A DNA stretch of 64,000 bases from Phytohabitans houttuyneae. GTDB lineage: Bacteria; Actinomycetota; Actinomycetes; Mycobacteriales; Micromonosporaceae. Shown here one piece after another: positions 1 to 9,727 of the stretch; positions within the stretch are counted from its first letter, which is position 1; each line of letters begins with the position of its first letter. The notes beneath the pieces were generated by a model. That model was not told the DNA's origin. It worked only from the letters and a program-made list of their open reading frames with translations, and made no database searches. The stretch is from the NCBI RefSeq assembly GCF_011764425.1, contig NZ_BLPF01000003.1, forward strand, positions 1,116,001 through 1,180,000, in the 5' to 3' direction. The position numbers and the translations under genes were made by a program.

Positions 1-1
1 G

Positions 2-172
2 CACACGGTCTTCTACGTCGGGGTTCCGGACGTGGCGGCCGCGCTGGCCAGGGCGGAGAGCCTGGGCGGCAAGCGGGTGATGGGCCCGGAGCGCGCACCC
101 GGCCGCGACCTCGTGGTCGCCCACTTCACCGACCCCGAGGGCAACCTGATGGGCCTCGCCGGCCCGGCGTAA
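2..172 (+). CDS. VOC/glyoxalase-fold protein, C-terminal part
   Basis: The window opens inside this gene; 56 residues and the TAA stop are visible. The visible end has the pattern of the last beta-alpha-beta unit of vicinal-oxygen-chelate proteins: a strand starting HTVFYVGVPD, an AxxxGG-like turn (ESLGGKRVMGP), and the closing strand FTDPEGNLMGL where the FxDPxGN signature sits. The substrate cannot be told. Many small actinobacterial VOC proteins are stand-alone and uncharacterised. The next gene starts 37 bases downstream on the same strand with its own ribosome site. Confidence 0.7.
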   Translation, partial: HTVFYVGVPDVAAALARAESLGGKRVMGPERAPGRDLVVAHFTDPEGNLMGLAGPA

Positions 173-209
173 GGGGGTTTGCCGGCCCCTGCGCGGGTAC
201 CTCGGAGGC

Positions 210-2003
210 ATGGCTGAGCGCACCGTCTCCGACGTCCTTGTCGAACGCCTCCACGCCTGGGGGGTGGACCGCGTCTTCGGCTACTCCGGGGACGGCATCG
301 ACGGGGTGCTGGGCGCGCTGCGCCGCGCCGGCAAGCCGGTGTTCGTGCAGGCGCGTCACGAGGAGACGGCCGCGCTCATGGCTGTCGGGCACGCCAAGTA
401 CACGGGCGGGGTCGGTGTGTGCCTGTCCACGCAGGGGCCCGGCGCGGTGCACCTGCTCAACGGCCTCTACGACGCCAAGCTGGACTCCAAGCCGGTCGTC
501 GCGATCGTGGGCCAGCAGGTGTCGACGGTGCTGGGCAGCGCGTACCAGCAGGAGATCGACCTCGTCCGCCTCTTCGGTGACGTGTGCGCCCAGTTCGTAC
601 AGGCCGCGCACACGCCCGAGCAGGTGCCGATGCTGGTCGACCGGGCGTTCCGTACGGCGCTGGCCACCCGCAGCCCGACCTGCGTCGTGCTGCCCCACGA
701 CGTGCAGACCGAGCCCGCGCCGGAACCGGGCGCGCACGAGCACGGCGTGATGACGACCAGCGCCGGCGTGCGCCCGGCCCGCGTGATCCCGCGCGCCGGC
801 GACATCCGGGACGCCGCCGAGGTGCTGGCCTCCGGCGAACGGGTGGCGATCCTCGTCGGCCAGGGTGCTTACGGCGCGGGCGAGGGCCTTGTCGAGCTCG
901 CCGACCGGCTGGGCGCCGGCGTGGCCGCGTCGCTGCTGGGCAAGCCGGTGCTGGACGAGGGCCTGCCCTTCCACACCGGCGTGATGGGCCACCTCGGCAC
1001 CACCGCGAGCGCCGAGCTGATGCGCGGCTGCGACACGCTGCTGCTGGTCGGCACCAACGACCCGTGGACCGAGTTCTATCCCGCGCCCGGGCAGGCCCGC
1101 GCGGTGCAGATCGACATCGACGGCCGCCGGCTCGGCGTGCGGTACCCGGTCGAGGTCCCGCTGCTCGGCGACGCCGCCGAGACGATCGAGGCGCTGCTCG
1201 CGGTGGTCGAGCGCCGCGACAACGATGCGTGGCGGCAGCGGGTGCGGACGTGGGTGCGCGACTGGGACCGGATCGCCGCGGAACGGGCCGCCGCGGCCGC
1301 CGACCCGCTCAACCCGCAGGGCGTCGTCCGGGCGCTGAACGGCCGGCTGCCCGCCGACGCGATGGTGGCGGTGGACGTGGGCTCGGTGACCTACTGGTAC
1401 GCCCGGCACCTGCGCCTGCCGCCCGGTGTACCGGCCCACCTGTCCAGCACCCTCGCCTCGATGGGCTCCGCCCTGCCGTACGGCCTCGCCGCCAAGCTCG
1501 CCGAGCCCGCGCGGCCGGTGGTGGCGCTGGCCGGCGACGGCGCCATGCAGATGAACGGCCTCGCCGAGCTCATCACGGTCGCCGCCCGGTGGCGGGACTG
1601 GGCCGACCCGCGGTTTGCCGTGTGCGTGCTGAACAACCGCGACCTGGCCGAGGTGAGCTGGGAGCAGCGGGAGACCGAGGGCGAGCCCCGCTTCCACGCC
1701 TCGCAGCACCTGCCCGACGTGCCGTACGCACGCTGGGCGCAGCTGCTGGGGCTGGGCGGCGTCCGGGTGAGCTCACCGGACGAGGTCGAGGCGGCCTGGG
1801 ACGAGGCGCTGCGCGCGGACCGGCCGTTCGTGATCGACGCGGTCGTCGACCCGGCGGTGCCGCTGCTGCCGCCGCTGCAGCCGTTCGAGAAGATCCAGCC
1901 GATGTACACCGGCCTCGCCGCCGAGGACACCCCGCTTGCCCGCCGGGCCGCCGCTCACCTGCGGCGCGAACGCGCCGGCGAGGGCTTCAGCGATCCCGGG
2001 TGA
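210..2003 (+). CDS. Thiamine-diphosphate enzyme, pyruvate oxidase/acetolactate synthase type
   Basis: A 597-residue member of the pyruvate oxidase (PoxB)/acetolactate synthase superfamily. The N-terminal PYR domain (about 1-170) carries the catalytic glutamate in QARHEETAALMA. A central Rossmann-like domain (about 195-330) follows, then the C-terminal PP domain with the ThDP-binding motif starting GDGAMQMNG (about 438) and ending LNN about 30 residues later. ATG at 210 is preceded at good distance by CGGAGG. Such proteins decarboxylate pyruvate or a related 2-oxo acid; the sequence does not decide between acetate-forming and acetolactate-forming chemistry. The 3' end overlaps the convergent XRE-cupin gene by 17 bases. 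Confidence 0.85.
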   Translation: MAERTVSDVLVERLHAWGVDRVFGYSGDGIDGVLGALRRAGKPVFVQARHEETAALMAVGHAKYTGGVGVCLSTQGPGAVHLLNGLYDAKLDSKPVVAIVGQQVSTVLGSAYQQEIDLVRLFGDVCAQFVQAAHTPEQVPMLVDRAFRTALATRSPTCVVLPHDVQTEPAPEPGAHEHGVMTTSAGVRPARVIPRAGDIRDAAEVLASGERVAILVGQGAYGAGEGLVELADRLGAGVAASLLGKPVLDEGLPFHTGVMGHLGTTASAELMRGCDTLLLVGTNDPWTEFYPAPGQARAVQIDIDGRRLGVRYPVEVPLLGDAAETIEALLAVVERRDNDAWRQRVRTWVRDWDRIAAERAAAAADPLNPQGVVRALNGRLPADAMVAVDVGSVTYWYARHLRLPPGVPAHLSSTLASMGSALPYGLAAKLAEPARPVVALAGDGAMQMNGLAELITVAARWRDWADPRFAVCVLNNRDLAEVSWEQRETEGEPRFHASQHLPDVPYARWAQLLGLGGVRVSSPDEVEAAWDEALRADRPFVIDAVVDPAVPLLPPLQPFEKIQPMYTGLAAEDTPLARRAAAHLRRERAGEGFSDPG

Positions 2004-2571
2004 CCGAACGGGCCCGCAGGTGGGCGCGCTCGCCCTGCGGCCCGAAGAGGCTCAGCAGCTCGGCCGGCTCGCCGTCGAGGCTGCCGAACCAGTGCGGCAC
2101 CCGCGTGTCGAACTCGGCCGCCTCGCCCGCCACCAGCACGAAGTCGCGGTCGCCGAGGACCACGCGGAGGCGTCCGTTCAGCACGTACATCCACTCGTAG
2201 CCCTCGTGCGTCTTGGGCTCCGGCGTGGACCGTCCACTTTCGATGATCAGCTTGTACGCCTGCACGCCGCCGGCCCGGCGGGTCAGCGGCACCATGGTCA
2301 TGCCGTTGTGCCGGATCGGGCGCAGGTGCACGCGCGGGTCGCCGGTGGCCGGCGCGCCGACCAGCTCGTCGATCTGCACACCGTGCGCGCGGGCCAGCGG
2401 CAGCAGCAGCTCGAGCGTGGGCCGGCGCTGGCCGGACTCCAGCCGGGAGAGGGTGGAGACCGAGATGCCGGTCGCGGCGGACAGGTCGGTCAAGGTGGTG
2501 CCGCGCCGCCGCCGCAGCTCACGCAGCCGCGGCCCGACCGCGGCGAGAACGCTGTCCAGGTCGTCGTCCAC
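1987..2571 (-). CDS. XRE-family regulator with C-terminal cupin sensor
   Basis: A 194-residue regulator. Residues about 10-65 form a helix-turn-helix of the XRE/Cro type (TLTDLSAATGISVSTLSRLE), and about 110-185 form a cupin_2 barrel (KTHEGYEWMYVLNGRLRVVLG). GTG at 2571 is chosen because it places the HTH at the normal distance from the N-terminus; the open frame extends further upstream only as low-quality arginine-rich sequence. The family (PuuR/SutR-like) typically represses neighbouring metabolic genes and binds a small ligand in the cupin. It is divergent from the flavoprotein gene at 2637, across a short region with repeated TTGCC half-sites, so autoregulation plus control of that gene is likely (inference). 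Confidence 0.88.
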   Translation of the reverse strand: MDDDLDSVLAAVGPRLRELRRRRGTTLTDLSAATGISVSTLSRLESGQRRPTLELLLPLARAHGVQIDELVGAPATGDPRVHLRPIRHNGMTMVPLTRRAGGVQAYKLIIESGRSTPEPKTHEGYEWMYVLNGRLRVVLGDRDFVLVAGEAAEFDTRVPHWFGSLDGEPAELLSLFGPQGERAHLRARSVTRDR

Positions 2572-2580
2572 CCGGCCAGT

Positions 2581-2606
2581 TTGCCATAACGGCAAGAACC
2601 TTTGCC
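2581..2606. promoter_or_regulatory. Candidate operator of XRE-cupin regulator (three TTGCC half-sites)
   Basis: In the 65-base gap between the divergent starts at 2571 and 2637 lie TTGCC (2581-2585), GGCAA (2591-2595) and TTGCC (2602-2606). The first two form a perfect inverted repeat with a 5-base spacer, the last two another with a 6-base spacer. Position and symmetry suit a dimeric HTH regulator; binding is inferred. Confidence 0.5.
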
Positions 2607-2636
2607 GCCTTCCGGCGGCCGGTGCACGGTGAACGC

Positions 2637-3608
2637 ATGGAACAGTTCGACGTGATCGTGATCGGTGGCGGCGCCGCGGGCCTGAGCGGCGCACTGACCC
2701 TGGCCCGCGCCCGGCGGGCGGTGGCCGTGGTGGACGCGGGCGAGCCGCGCAACGCACCCGCCGAGGGTGTGCACAACTTCCTGACCCGCGACGGGATGAC
2801 GCCGGCCGCGCTGGTCGCCGAGGGGCGGGCAGAGGTGACCCGGTACGGCGGCACGCTCGTCGCGGGCGCGGCGCGGGGCGCCCGCCGCACGGACTGCGGG
2901 TTCGAGGTCGACCTGGACAGCGGCCACCGGCTCGCCGCCCGGCGCCTGCTGGTGGCCAGCGGCCTCGTCGACGAGCTGCCCGACGTCGCCGGGCTGCGCG
3001 AGCGGTGGGGGCACGACGTGGTCCACTGCCCGTACTGCCACGGCTGGGAGGTGCGCGACCGGGCCATCGGCGTGCTCGGGTCCGGCACGATGTCGGCGGA
3101 CAAGGCGCTGCTGTTCCGCCAGTGGTCGGCGGACGTGGTGCTCTTCACGCACACCGCGGCGCCGCTGACCGGTGAGCAGGCCGAGCGGCTGGCCGCGCGC
3201 GGTGTGCGGGTGGTCGAGGGCGAGGTGGCGGCCGTCGAGGTGTCCGGCGACCGGATCGCCGGGCTGCGGCTGGCGGACGGCACCGTCGTCGCCCGCGACA
3301 TCGTGGCGATCTCCCCGCGCATGGTCGCCTCCTCGCCGGTCCTGGACGACCTGGGGCTCAAGCCGGTCGAGCACCCGATGGGCGTGGGCGCGGCCTACGC
3401 CGCCGGGCCGGCCGGGCAGACCGACCTGCCCGGTGTCTGGGTGGCCGGCAACGTCACCGACCTGATGGCACAGGTGGTGGGCGCGGCGGCGCAGGGCACG
3501 GTGGCCGGTGCCGCGATCAACATGGACCTTGTCGCCGAGGACGCCGACCGCGCCGTGGCAGCCGGTCGCGCGTCGCAGGATGGCAATCCACCGGCAACAA
3601 TCGCTTGA
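2637..3608 (+). CDS. Thioredoxin-reductase-like FAD/NAD(P) oxidoreductase
   Basis: A 323-residue two-dinucleotide-domain flavoprotein. The N-terminal FAD motif is VIGGGAAGLSGALTLARA (about 7-24), the redox motif is HCPYCHGWE (about 137), followed by an NAD(P)-binding stretch (IGVLGSGTMSADKALL, about 150) and a C-terminal FAD motif around VWVAGNVTD. The CxxC is CPYC instead of the CATC/CAVC of classic TrxB. Actinobacteria carry many such TrxR-like proteins with unknown partners; no thioredoxin gene is adjacent. ATG 2637 is preferred over an in-frame GTG at 2622. Likely regulated by the divergent XRE-cupin protein. Confidence 0.85.
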   Translation: MEQFDVIVIGGGAAGLSGALTLARARRAVAVVDAGEPRNAPAEGVHNFLTRDGMTPAALVAEGRAEVTRYGGTLVAGAARGARRTDCGFEVDLDSGHRLAARRLLVASGLVDELPDVAGLRERWGHDVVHCPYCHGWEVRDRAIGVLGSGTMSADKALLFRQWSADVVLFTHTAAPLTGEQAERLAARGVRVVEGEVAAVEVSGDRIAGLRLADGTVVARDIVAISPRMVASSPVLDDLGLKPVEHPMGVGAAYAAGPAGQTDLPGVWVAGNVTDLMAQVVGAAAQGTVAGAAINMDLVAEDADRAVAAGRASQDGNPPATIA

Positions 3609-3657
3609 CATCAGCCAACGACACCGGTCACTCTGGTCCCGCTGGGAGAGCGCTCTC
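3605..3657 (+). promoter_or_regulatory. GH81 promoter region with LacI/CebR-like palindrome
   Basis: A consensus -35 TTGACA lies at 3605-3610; the matching -10 (TCACTC, 3628-3633) is weak. Downstream is a perfect 12-base palindrome GAGAGCGCTCTC at 3646-3657 inside TGGGAGAGCGCTCTCAC. This resembles the CebR operator (TGGGAGCGCTCCCA) that controls cellulose and glucan utilisation genes in actinomycetes, with two inserted bases. A position just after the promoter fits repression. The regulator is not in this window. Confidence 0.55.
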
Positions 3658-3733
3658 ACGTCGGCGGGTTGGAGCGCGTACCTGGCGTTCCATCCCATGA
3701 GGACGCACGCCGTCCCGACCTGAAGGGGTCACG

Positions 3734-6699
3734 ATGAGAGCCGGACCGTCGACCACGACTCAGAGACCCCGAAAGCGGCAGCGGCTTCGCCTGCTCGCCG
3801 CCGGCGCGGTCGTCATCCTCGCCAGCGGACTGATCACGATCGCGGCCGGCAGGGCCGCGGACGCCGCGCCGGTCGGGGCGGGCAGCTACACCGAGACGCT
3901 CCCGCCCGGCGCGGCGCTCCCGTCCGGGTGCGGGACGATCTCCAGCAACCCGCGCCAGTTTCTGACCGCGAACGCGCCGGCCGGCGCCGTGCCCACAAAC
4001 GACTGGTGGTCGTCACTGGTGTTCAAGCGCTCGGACTGCGCGTACAGCCTGCCGCTGCACGCCCACCCGATCTCGTACGACACGTTCGCGGGCGGCCTGG
4101 GCTTCTCGTACACGACCACGCCGAGCATCAGCGGCACGCCGACCACCGTCGGCGAGTACCACTACTCGTACTCGCAGGACCTCCTCGTCGGTGTCGCCGG
4201 GCTGAACGCCCCCATCGTGCGGGTGGACGGGTGGAGCGACTGGACCGTGTCGCCGTACTGGACCGACGGCACCCGCACGCTGCGCGCCACGATCGGCCAC
4301 GGGCTGCCGTTCGCGTACTTCCAGGCGACCGGCGGCAACGCCCAGATCACCACCGCCGGCACGCCCACCGTGTGGCTCGACAGCGGTGCCACGCTGGGCT
4401 TCACTGCCGGCGGCAGCGACTACGTGGCGTACGCGCCGACCGGGGCGGCGTGGACCGTCAGCGGCGGCACCATCACGTCCACACTGGCCGGTCGCGGCTA
4501 CTTCTCCGTCGCCCTCCTGCCCAGCAGCGGCAACCGTGTGGACCTCGCCAACCGCTATGGCCAGTACGCGCACGCACACGTCACCGGCACCCGCGTCTCG
4601 TACGCCTACAACCCGGCGAACAACGGCCTGAACACCACGTACGCCTTCACCACCACGGCCCGCGAGGGGAGCGCCAGCGGGACTGTCGTCAGCCTCTACC
4701 CGCACCAGTGGCGGTACCTGAGCGGCGCCGCACCGATCACCGAGACCTACGTCTCGGCGCGCGGGGCGATGCGGACGCTGGTCGGGGTGCCGAGCTTCCA
4801 GACCCAGATGACGTTCCGCGGCGTACTGCCCGAGGTGCCGGCGGTCGCGGACAGCGCGGGCGCAGACCTGACCACGCTCAACAACTACCTCGCCGCCGTG
4901 CAGGGCAGCCCGGAGGGCCCCTCGGGCGGCGACACGTACTGGGCCGGCAAGGGCCTTGGCCGCGCCGCCCGGATCGCCGAGATCGCCGACCAGGTGGGCA
5001 ACACCGCCGTGCGCAACAGCGCGCTCACCGCGATCCGCAACCGGCTCAACAACTGGCTCACCGCCTCGTCCGGCGAGGGCGGCCAGCTGTTCTACTACAA
5101 CGCCAACTGGGGCACGCTGATCGGCTACCCCGCCTCGTACGGCTCGGACCAGGAGCTCAACGACCACCACTTCCACTACGGGTACTTCATCGCGGCGGCC
5201 GCGACGCTGGCCAAGTTCGACCCCACGTGGGCCTCGTCCGGGCAGTACGGCGGCATGATCGACCTGCTGATCCGGGACGCCAACAACTACGACCGCGGCG
5301 ACACCCGCTTCCCGTACCTGCGCGACTTCGACATCTACGCCGGCCACGACTGGGCCTCCGGGCACGGCTCGTTCGGCGCCGGCAACAACCAGGAGTCCTC
5401 TTCGGAGGGTCAGAACTTCGCCAACGCCCTCATCCAGTGGGGCCAGGCGACCGGCAACGCGGCGGTCCGCAACGCCGGCATCTTCCTCTACACCACGCAG
5501 GCGGCGGCGATCCAGGAGTACTGGTTCGACGCGGCCGACCAGAACTTCCCGTCCGCGTTCGGCCACTCCACGGTCGGCATGGTGTGGGGTGACGGCGGCG
5601 CGTACGCGACCTGGTTCAGCGGCGAGCCGGAGATGATCCAGGGCATCAACATGCTGCCCATCACCGGCGGCCACCTGTACCTCGGCTACAACCCGTCCTA
5701 TGTGAACACCAACTACGCCGAGCTGGTGCGCAACAACGGCGGACCGCCGACCGTCTGGCAGGACATCCTGTGGGAGTTCCAGGCGCTGGGCAACGGCGAC
5801 GCGGCCCTGGCCAACTTCCGGGCCAACAGCGGCTTCACCTCCGAGGAGGGGAGAGCAAGGCGCACACCTTCCACTGGATCCGCAACCTCGCCGCACTGGG
5901 CACGGTGGACACGTCGGTGTCGGCCAACCACCCGCTGACGGCGACGTTCCTCAAGAACGGCGCCCGCACCTACGTGGCGTCGAACATCAGCGGCTCGCCC
6001 ATCACGGTCACGTTCTCCACCGGTACCACGCTTTCCGTGCCCGCCGGGCGGACCGTGACCACCGGTGCGTTCTCCTGGAGCGGCGGCAGCGCCGGCGGCG
6101 GCACCAACCCCAGCAACCCGCCCACCACGGCGCCGCCGACGACCGCACCGCCCACGACCGCACCGCCGACCACCGCACCTCCCACGACCGCTCCGCCGAC
6201 CACGGCGCCGCCGACGAGCCAGCCGCCGACCGGCTCGCCGAACCGGTACCTGCTCAGCGGCGGCGGCCTGGCCGGTGCGGGCACGGCGGGCACCGTCACG
6301 GTGCCGTCGGCCGGCGGTACCAACCACGACGGCACGCCGTTCAACCCGGTCACCTTCACCGCGACCGGCCTCACGATGGCGTACAACGGCGGGGCCACCG
6401 CGTTCGACCTCTTCCTGGACGCGGGCGGCTCGGTCGGCAACGGCACCCAGGTGCGGGTCTCGTACGACCTGACCGGCAACGGAAGCTTCGACCGGGTCGA
6501 GACGTACCGGTACTTCGCCACCGACCCGGTCACCGGCTACGAGCACTACACCCAGGCGGCGGGGCTGGCGTCGTCGACCGGCACCCTGGGCAGCCTGAGC
6601 AACGGCACGGTGCGGGTCGAGGTGTGGAGCGCGATCGGCAACGCGCCGACCACCCTCGGCGTCGGCAACCAGTCCATCATCCGGATGCCGTTCGCCTGA
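3734..6699 (+). CDS. Secreted GH81 endo-beta-1,3-glucanase with C-terminal binding module (one apparent frameshift)
   Basis: A secreted enzyme of about 988 residues when one base is restored at the GGGG run 5848-5851. Residues 1-45 are a signal peptide ending near ADAAP. The GH81 domain starts at TNDWWSSLVF and holds the catalytic stretch with DHHFHYGYF and NNQESSSEGQN. After the shift the frame continues as ESKAHTFHWIRNL, the expected GH81 ending, then a PTTAPP-repeat linker (6110-6235) and a C-terminal beta-sandwich module of about 150 residues resembling the CBM56-type modules of bacterial beta-1,3-glucanases (tentative). GAAGGGG precedes the ATG. Role: hydrolysis of beta-1,3-glucans of fungal or plant walls. 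Without correction the first frame stops at 5938. Confidence 0.85.
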
Positions 6700-6711
6700 G
6701 CCACACCGGAC

Positions 6712-6744
6712 GTGGCGCCCCGCCTCCGGGCGGCGGGGCGCCAC
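6712..6744 (+). terminator. Strong hairpin after GH81
   Basis: A perfect 13-bp stem GTGGCGCCCCGCC / GGCGGGGCGCCAC with a 7-base loop starts 12 bases after the GH81 stop. No long U-run follows, as is usual for actinobacterial terminators. Confidence 0.75.
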
Positions 6745-6780
6745 GGTTGGCTTTCGCGCCCGCCGGGTAAGGCGGTGCGC

Positions 6781-6972
6781 ATGAGCGAACCTGACCGCGT
6801 GGAGAGCCGGGCCGAGCACCTGCTGCCCGAGGAGCGGGCGGCCGGCAGCGAGGACCCGGAGGCGCAGGCCGAGGCGATCCTCGCCGACTCCGACGCCCGC
6901 GAGGACTACATCGAGCCCTCGCCGGGCCTGCGGATCGACCACCGCCGCTCCGACGAGACCGTGGATCCCTAG
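6781..6972 (+). CDS. Small acidic conserved protein (63 aa)
   Basis: A 63-residue, strongly acidic, hydrophilic protein without cysteine (EHLLPEERAAGSEDPEAQAE, ILADSDAREDYIEPSPG). Short proteins of this pattern are common in Actinobacteria; no function is known to me. ATG 6781 is the natural start because sequence upstream belongs to the terminator region. The stop overlaps the convergent gene at 6969 by 4 bases. Confidence 0.6.
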   Translation: MSEPDRVESRAEHLLPEERAAGSEDPEAQAEAILADSDAREDYIEPSPGLRIDHRRSDETVDP

Positions 6973-7319
6973 GCGGTTTTCGCGTCGAGGCGCTGCAGGA
7001 GGTCGTGCGCGGCAAGCTCGATGTCCTTGTGCCGCCACTCCGAGGCCCGGTACACGCAGGCGATCAGCGCGGTGCGGTGCACGCGGCGCAGGTCGCCGTA
7101 GACGAACGCGTACCGCGCCTTCGTCCCGTCGGTGGCGCCCTCGGTCAGGCCGAGGTGCCAGCGCGCGTACTCCTCCCAGGAGTGCGACTTCAGGTACGCG
7201 TTCTGCGCGGCCGCGTCGGGCTGGACCGTGCCCCAGTCACTGTCCAGGACGTACTGCCGGGCATCGATCAGCTCGCGCGCCCGGGCCACCGCCTCGGGGT
7301 TGACCGTGTATTTCGCCAT
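6969..7319 (-). CDS. Conserved actinobacterial protein of unknown function (116 aa)
   Basis: A 116-residue soluble alpha-helical protein beginning [19 protein letters not shown], with conserved-looking [21 protein letters not shown] and [17 protein letters not shown]. The open frame extends to 7916, but the part upstream of ATG 7319 is alanine/arginine-rich shadow sequence antisense to the membrane-protein gene. I do not recognise a named domain. It shares a short divergent region with the gene at 7390. Confidence 0.75.
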   Translation of the reverse strand: MAKYTVNPEAVARARELIDARQYVLDSDWGTVQPDAAAQNAYLKSHSWEEYARWHLGLTEGATDGTKARYAFVYGDLRRVHRTALIACVYRASEWRHKDIELAAHDLLQRLDAKTA

Positions 7320-7389
7320 ACCTGAGTCTTCCCAGCTCGGCCGGGTGCCAAGCGTACTTTCCGGCAAACCGCCGGGTAGATTGCCGCCC

Positions 7390-8652
7390 GTGGCACAGAC
7401 GAAGCGGGGTGCGGTGGGGTTCGCCGCGGTGTTCGGCGGGCTGGCCGGCGCGGCGATGGCCGGGCACTGGGGCACCGCCGCCGCCGTCGCCGGCGCGCTC
7501 GCCGGTGCGGCGGGGCTCGCCGCGTGCGAGGCCGTGGCCCGCGCGCGGCAGCGTCCCGGCCAGATCCCCGCCCTGTGGGCCCGGATCGCGACAAGCGTGG
7601 CGCTCGCCGCGCCGCTCGGCTGGCTCGCCGGACGGCTGGGCGCCGGGCCGCTGCTGGTCGGCATCGGCACCGGCGTGGTCGTCGGGCTCCTCGGGGTGCG
7701 GCCGCACAAGGTGCTCTTCGGCCCCGTCGTGGGTCTCGCCGCCGGGCTCGCGCTGTCGCTCGGCTGGGAGGCACCGGCCGCGGTCGTGGCGGCGGTGACC
7801 GTCCTGGCGTACCGGACGCTCTCGGCCCTGATTTTCCGCGACCCGCAGGTCACCCTGCTGGCCGAGCGGGTGCCCGCCGCCGACCTGCCGTTCGTGGTGC
7901 CGCTCGCCGCCCGCACCCGCTACGTCGGGACCGGATACGTCCGGGACCTCGCCGCGGCCATCGGCGGCCACTTCCGCGCGGACGCCCCGGACGTCGGCAT
8001 CGTCGCCTCGTTCGACGAGCTGGCCGGACCGGGCTTCGACCCGGCCGGCGTCGACCCGCGGGTACGCGAGTTCTACGAGCACACGACCCGCTTCGCGCTC
8101 GACATCGTGCCGCGGTGGCGGCTGTGGGTGCGCCCCGGCTACCTGCTCTACCGGAGCCTTCTGGCCCGCCCGCTCGGCCAGGCGAACGTGCCGATGAACC
8201 AGCGCGAGACCCAGCGCGGCATCCGCAGCCGCATCGACACGATCAGCCCGGAAGGCGACGGCGTGGTCGGGATCCGCGGGTGGATCCGCTCCTTCGCCGA
8301 CACCGACGAGCCCATCTACGTCGGCATATACACCACCTACCGGCACGGGGACCGCGGCTACGTGAGCGTCGGGTTCCCCTTGCCGCAGGCCAGCTTCACC
8401 GCCACACTGGTCCCGGAGCCGCGCCCCGACGGGGGTCTGGTGTTGACCAGCCGCAGCGACCTCGACCAGCCCGGCCACTACCTCACCCACATCGATCCCG
8501 AGTCGGGCGCGCTGACCACCCTCGCCGTGCACGGCTTCGCCGAGCGCCTGGACGTCTTCGTGCGGGACGGCGCGCTCCGCGCGGAGCACGCCTTCTGGGT
8601 CTTCGGCCTGCCTTTCCTGGTCCTGCACTACGACATCCGGCGGAAGGACTGA
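7390..8652 (+). CDS. Six-helix membrane protein with large soluble C-terminal domain
   Basis: A 420-residue protein not assigned to a family. Residues about 9-150 contain five to six closely packed Gly/Ala-rich membrane helices; the remaining ~265 residues are soluble and mixed alpha/beta, with [20 protein letters not shown], a segment [20 protein letters not shown] and a C-terminal end [15 protein letters not shown] 7390 is taken as start because upstream in-frame sequence is antisense to the 116-aa gene and does not look coding. The next gene follows after only 9 bases with an RBS inside the gap, so both are probably co-transcribed. Confidence 0.7.
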   Translation: MAQTKRGAVGFAAVFGGLAGAAMAGHWGTAAAVAGALAGAAGLAACEAVARARQRPGQIPALWARIATSVALAAPLGWLAGRLGAGPLLVGIGTGVVVGLLGVRPHKVLFGPVVGLAAGLALSLGWEAPAAVVAAVTVLAYRTLSALIFRDPQVTLLAERVPAADLPFVVPLAARTRYVGTGYVRDLAAAIGGHFRADAPDVGIVASFDELAGPGFDPAGVDPRVREFYEHTTRFALDIVPRWRLWVRPGYLLYRSLLARPLGQANVPMNQRETQRGIRSRIDTISPEGDGVVGIRGWIRSFADTDEPIYVGIYTTYRHGDRGYVSVGFPLPQASFTATLVPEPRPDGGLVLTSRSDLDQPGHYLTHIDPESGALTTLAVHGFAERLDVFVRDGALRAEHAFWVFGLPFLVLHYDIRRKD

Positions 8653-8661
8653 GGAGACACA

Positions 8662-9159
8662 GTGGACCTCATCAAGCCACCGCGGGTCGAGGAGCGGCCC
8701 GCCGTCGACTACGTCGGCATCCGCGTGGTCACCCCGTTTCGGGGCATGCTGCGGGTCCGCGACACCCTCATGAACGACCTCGTCGCCTGGCTGGACGGCC
8801 GCGGCGTGGACGACGCCGGCCCGCTCTTCTTCCGGCTGCACGTCATCGACATGGACGGCCCGATGGACATCGAGGTCGGCGCGGTCACCGCGAAGCCCCT
8901 CGCCGGCGACGGCGACCGGGTGCGCCGCGGCAGCCTGCCCGCCGGGCGGTACGCGACGCTGACGTACCGCAACCACTCGCTGCGGGCCAACAAGACGCTG
9001 CTGCAGTGGGTCCGCGACAACCGGGTGCGGCTCGACCGCCGGGACACCGCGGAGGGTGACGCGTTCGGCTGCCGGTACGAGGCGTACCTCACCGACCCCC
9101 GCACCGAGCCGCGCAAGACGAAATGGGAGACCGAGCTGAGCATGCGCCTCGCCGACTGA
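8662..9159 (+). CDS. GyrI/AraC-effector-binding-like small protein
   Basis: A 165-residue protein starting at GTG 8662, 9 bases after the membrane-protein stop (AGGAGA upstream). The layout matches the GyrI-like (Bac_rhamnosid/AraC E-binding, SOUL-type) ligand-binding fold: an N-terminal strand [11 protein letters not shown], a helix [13 protein letters not shown], then [18 protein letters not shown] and a late strand [12 protein letters not shown]. Proteins of this fold bind drugs or amphipathic ligands or inhibit gyrase. Pairing with a membrane protein suggests a small two-gene unit, function unknown. Confidence 0.65.
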   Translation: MDLIKPPRVEERPAVDYVGIRVVTPFRGMLRVRDTLMNDLVAWLDGRGVDDAGPLFFRLHVIDMDGPMDIEVGAVTAKPLAGDGDRVRRGSLPAGRYATLTYRNHSLRANKTLLQWVRDNRVRLDRRDTAEGDAFGCRYEAYLTDPRTEPRKTKWETELSMRLAD

Positions 9160-9163
9160 CGGC

Positions 9164-9613
9164 TCAGCGCAGCACCAGCACCACGTGCTCGTTGTCGCCG
9201 TGGCGCACGGTCTCCTCCGCCACGAAGCCGCACTTTTCCAGCAGCCGCACCGAGCCGGTGTTGGTGGCGACCGGGTCGGCGTAGAGCGGCCGCGCCGCCT
9301 CCCGCTCCAGGAAGAGGCGCAGCGCCCGGGTGCCGACGCCCCGGCCCCACCACTGCCGGCCGAGCCAGTAGCCGACGAACCGGCGCTCGCCGTCCCACCA
9401 CGCCACGACGCTGCCGGCGAGCGCGCCGTCGACGGTCACCGCCCGCACGTGAACGGTGGGGTCGCCGAGCACCTTCGTCTCCCAGTGCGCCATGAACCGC
9501 TCGCGCGGGCGGGGCGGAAACTTCGAGCGGGCGGCCGCCTCCGGGTCGTGCTCCTGTGCCAGGAACACCTCCAGGTCGGCGTGCTCCACGTCCCTGAGCC
9601 GTACGTCAGCCAT
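9164..9613 (-). CDS. GNAT-family N-acetyltransferase
   Basis: A 149-residue GNAT protein. The acetyl-CoA-binding motif A is visible as [20 protein letters not shown], followed by the beta5-alpha4 region [21 protein letters not shown]. It is of the RimJ/RimL-like type acting on small molecules or protein N-termini; substrate unknown. ATG 9613 matches the domain start ([18 protein letters not shown]). Convergent with 8662-9159 and divergent from the NRPS gene. Confidence 0.85.
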   Translation of the reverse strand: MADVRLRDVEHADLEVFLAQEHDPEAAARSKFPPRPRERFMAHWETKVLGDPTVHVRAVTVDGALAGSVVAWWDGERRFVGYWLGRQWWGRGVGTRALRLFLEREAARPLYADPVATNTGSVRLLEKCGFVAEETVRHGDNEHVVLVLR

Positions 9614-9727
9614 GCCGGCCACTGTGCCACCAGCAGCCGACAAAACCCGACCGGACGGGGTTGCGCGCGCGAGGTAGCGTGGCCACCCGGCGGCGGCCGG
9701 TGCCGTCGCGGAGGGGTGCGGGGGACG

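Noticed and set aside
126-1709. Minus-strand 527-codon frame opposite the ThDP enzyme
   Set aside because: Shadow of a well-supported gene; no domain, no ribosome site, low-complexity His/Gly/Arg sequence.
6110-6235. PTTAPP-coding repeat as a CRISPR or minisatellite
   Set aside because: It is the in-frame linker of a secreted glucanase; unit length and degeneracy follow codon repeats.
9614-9727. Promoter for the NRPS operon (TTGCGC near 9661 with TAGCGT)
   Set aside because: Spacing of about 8 bases is too short for a sigma-70-type promoter.
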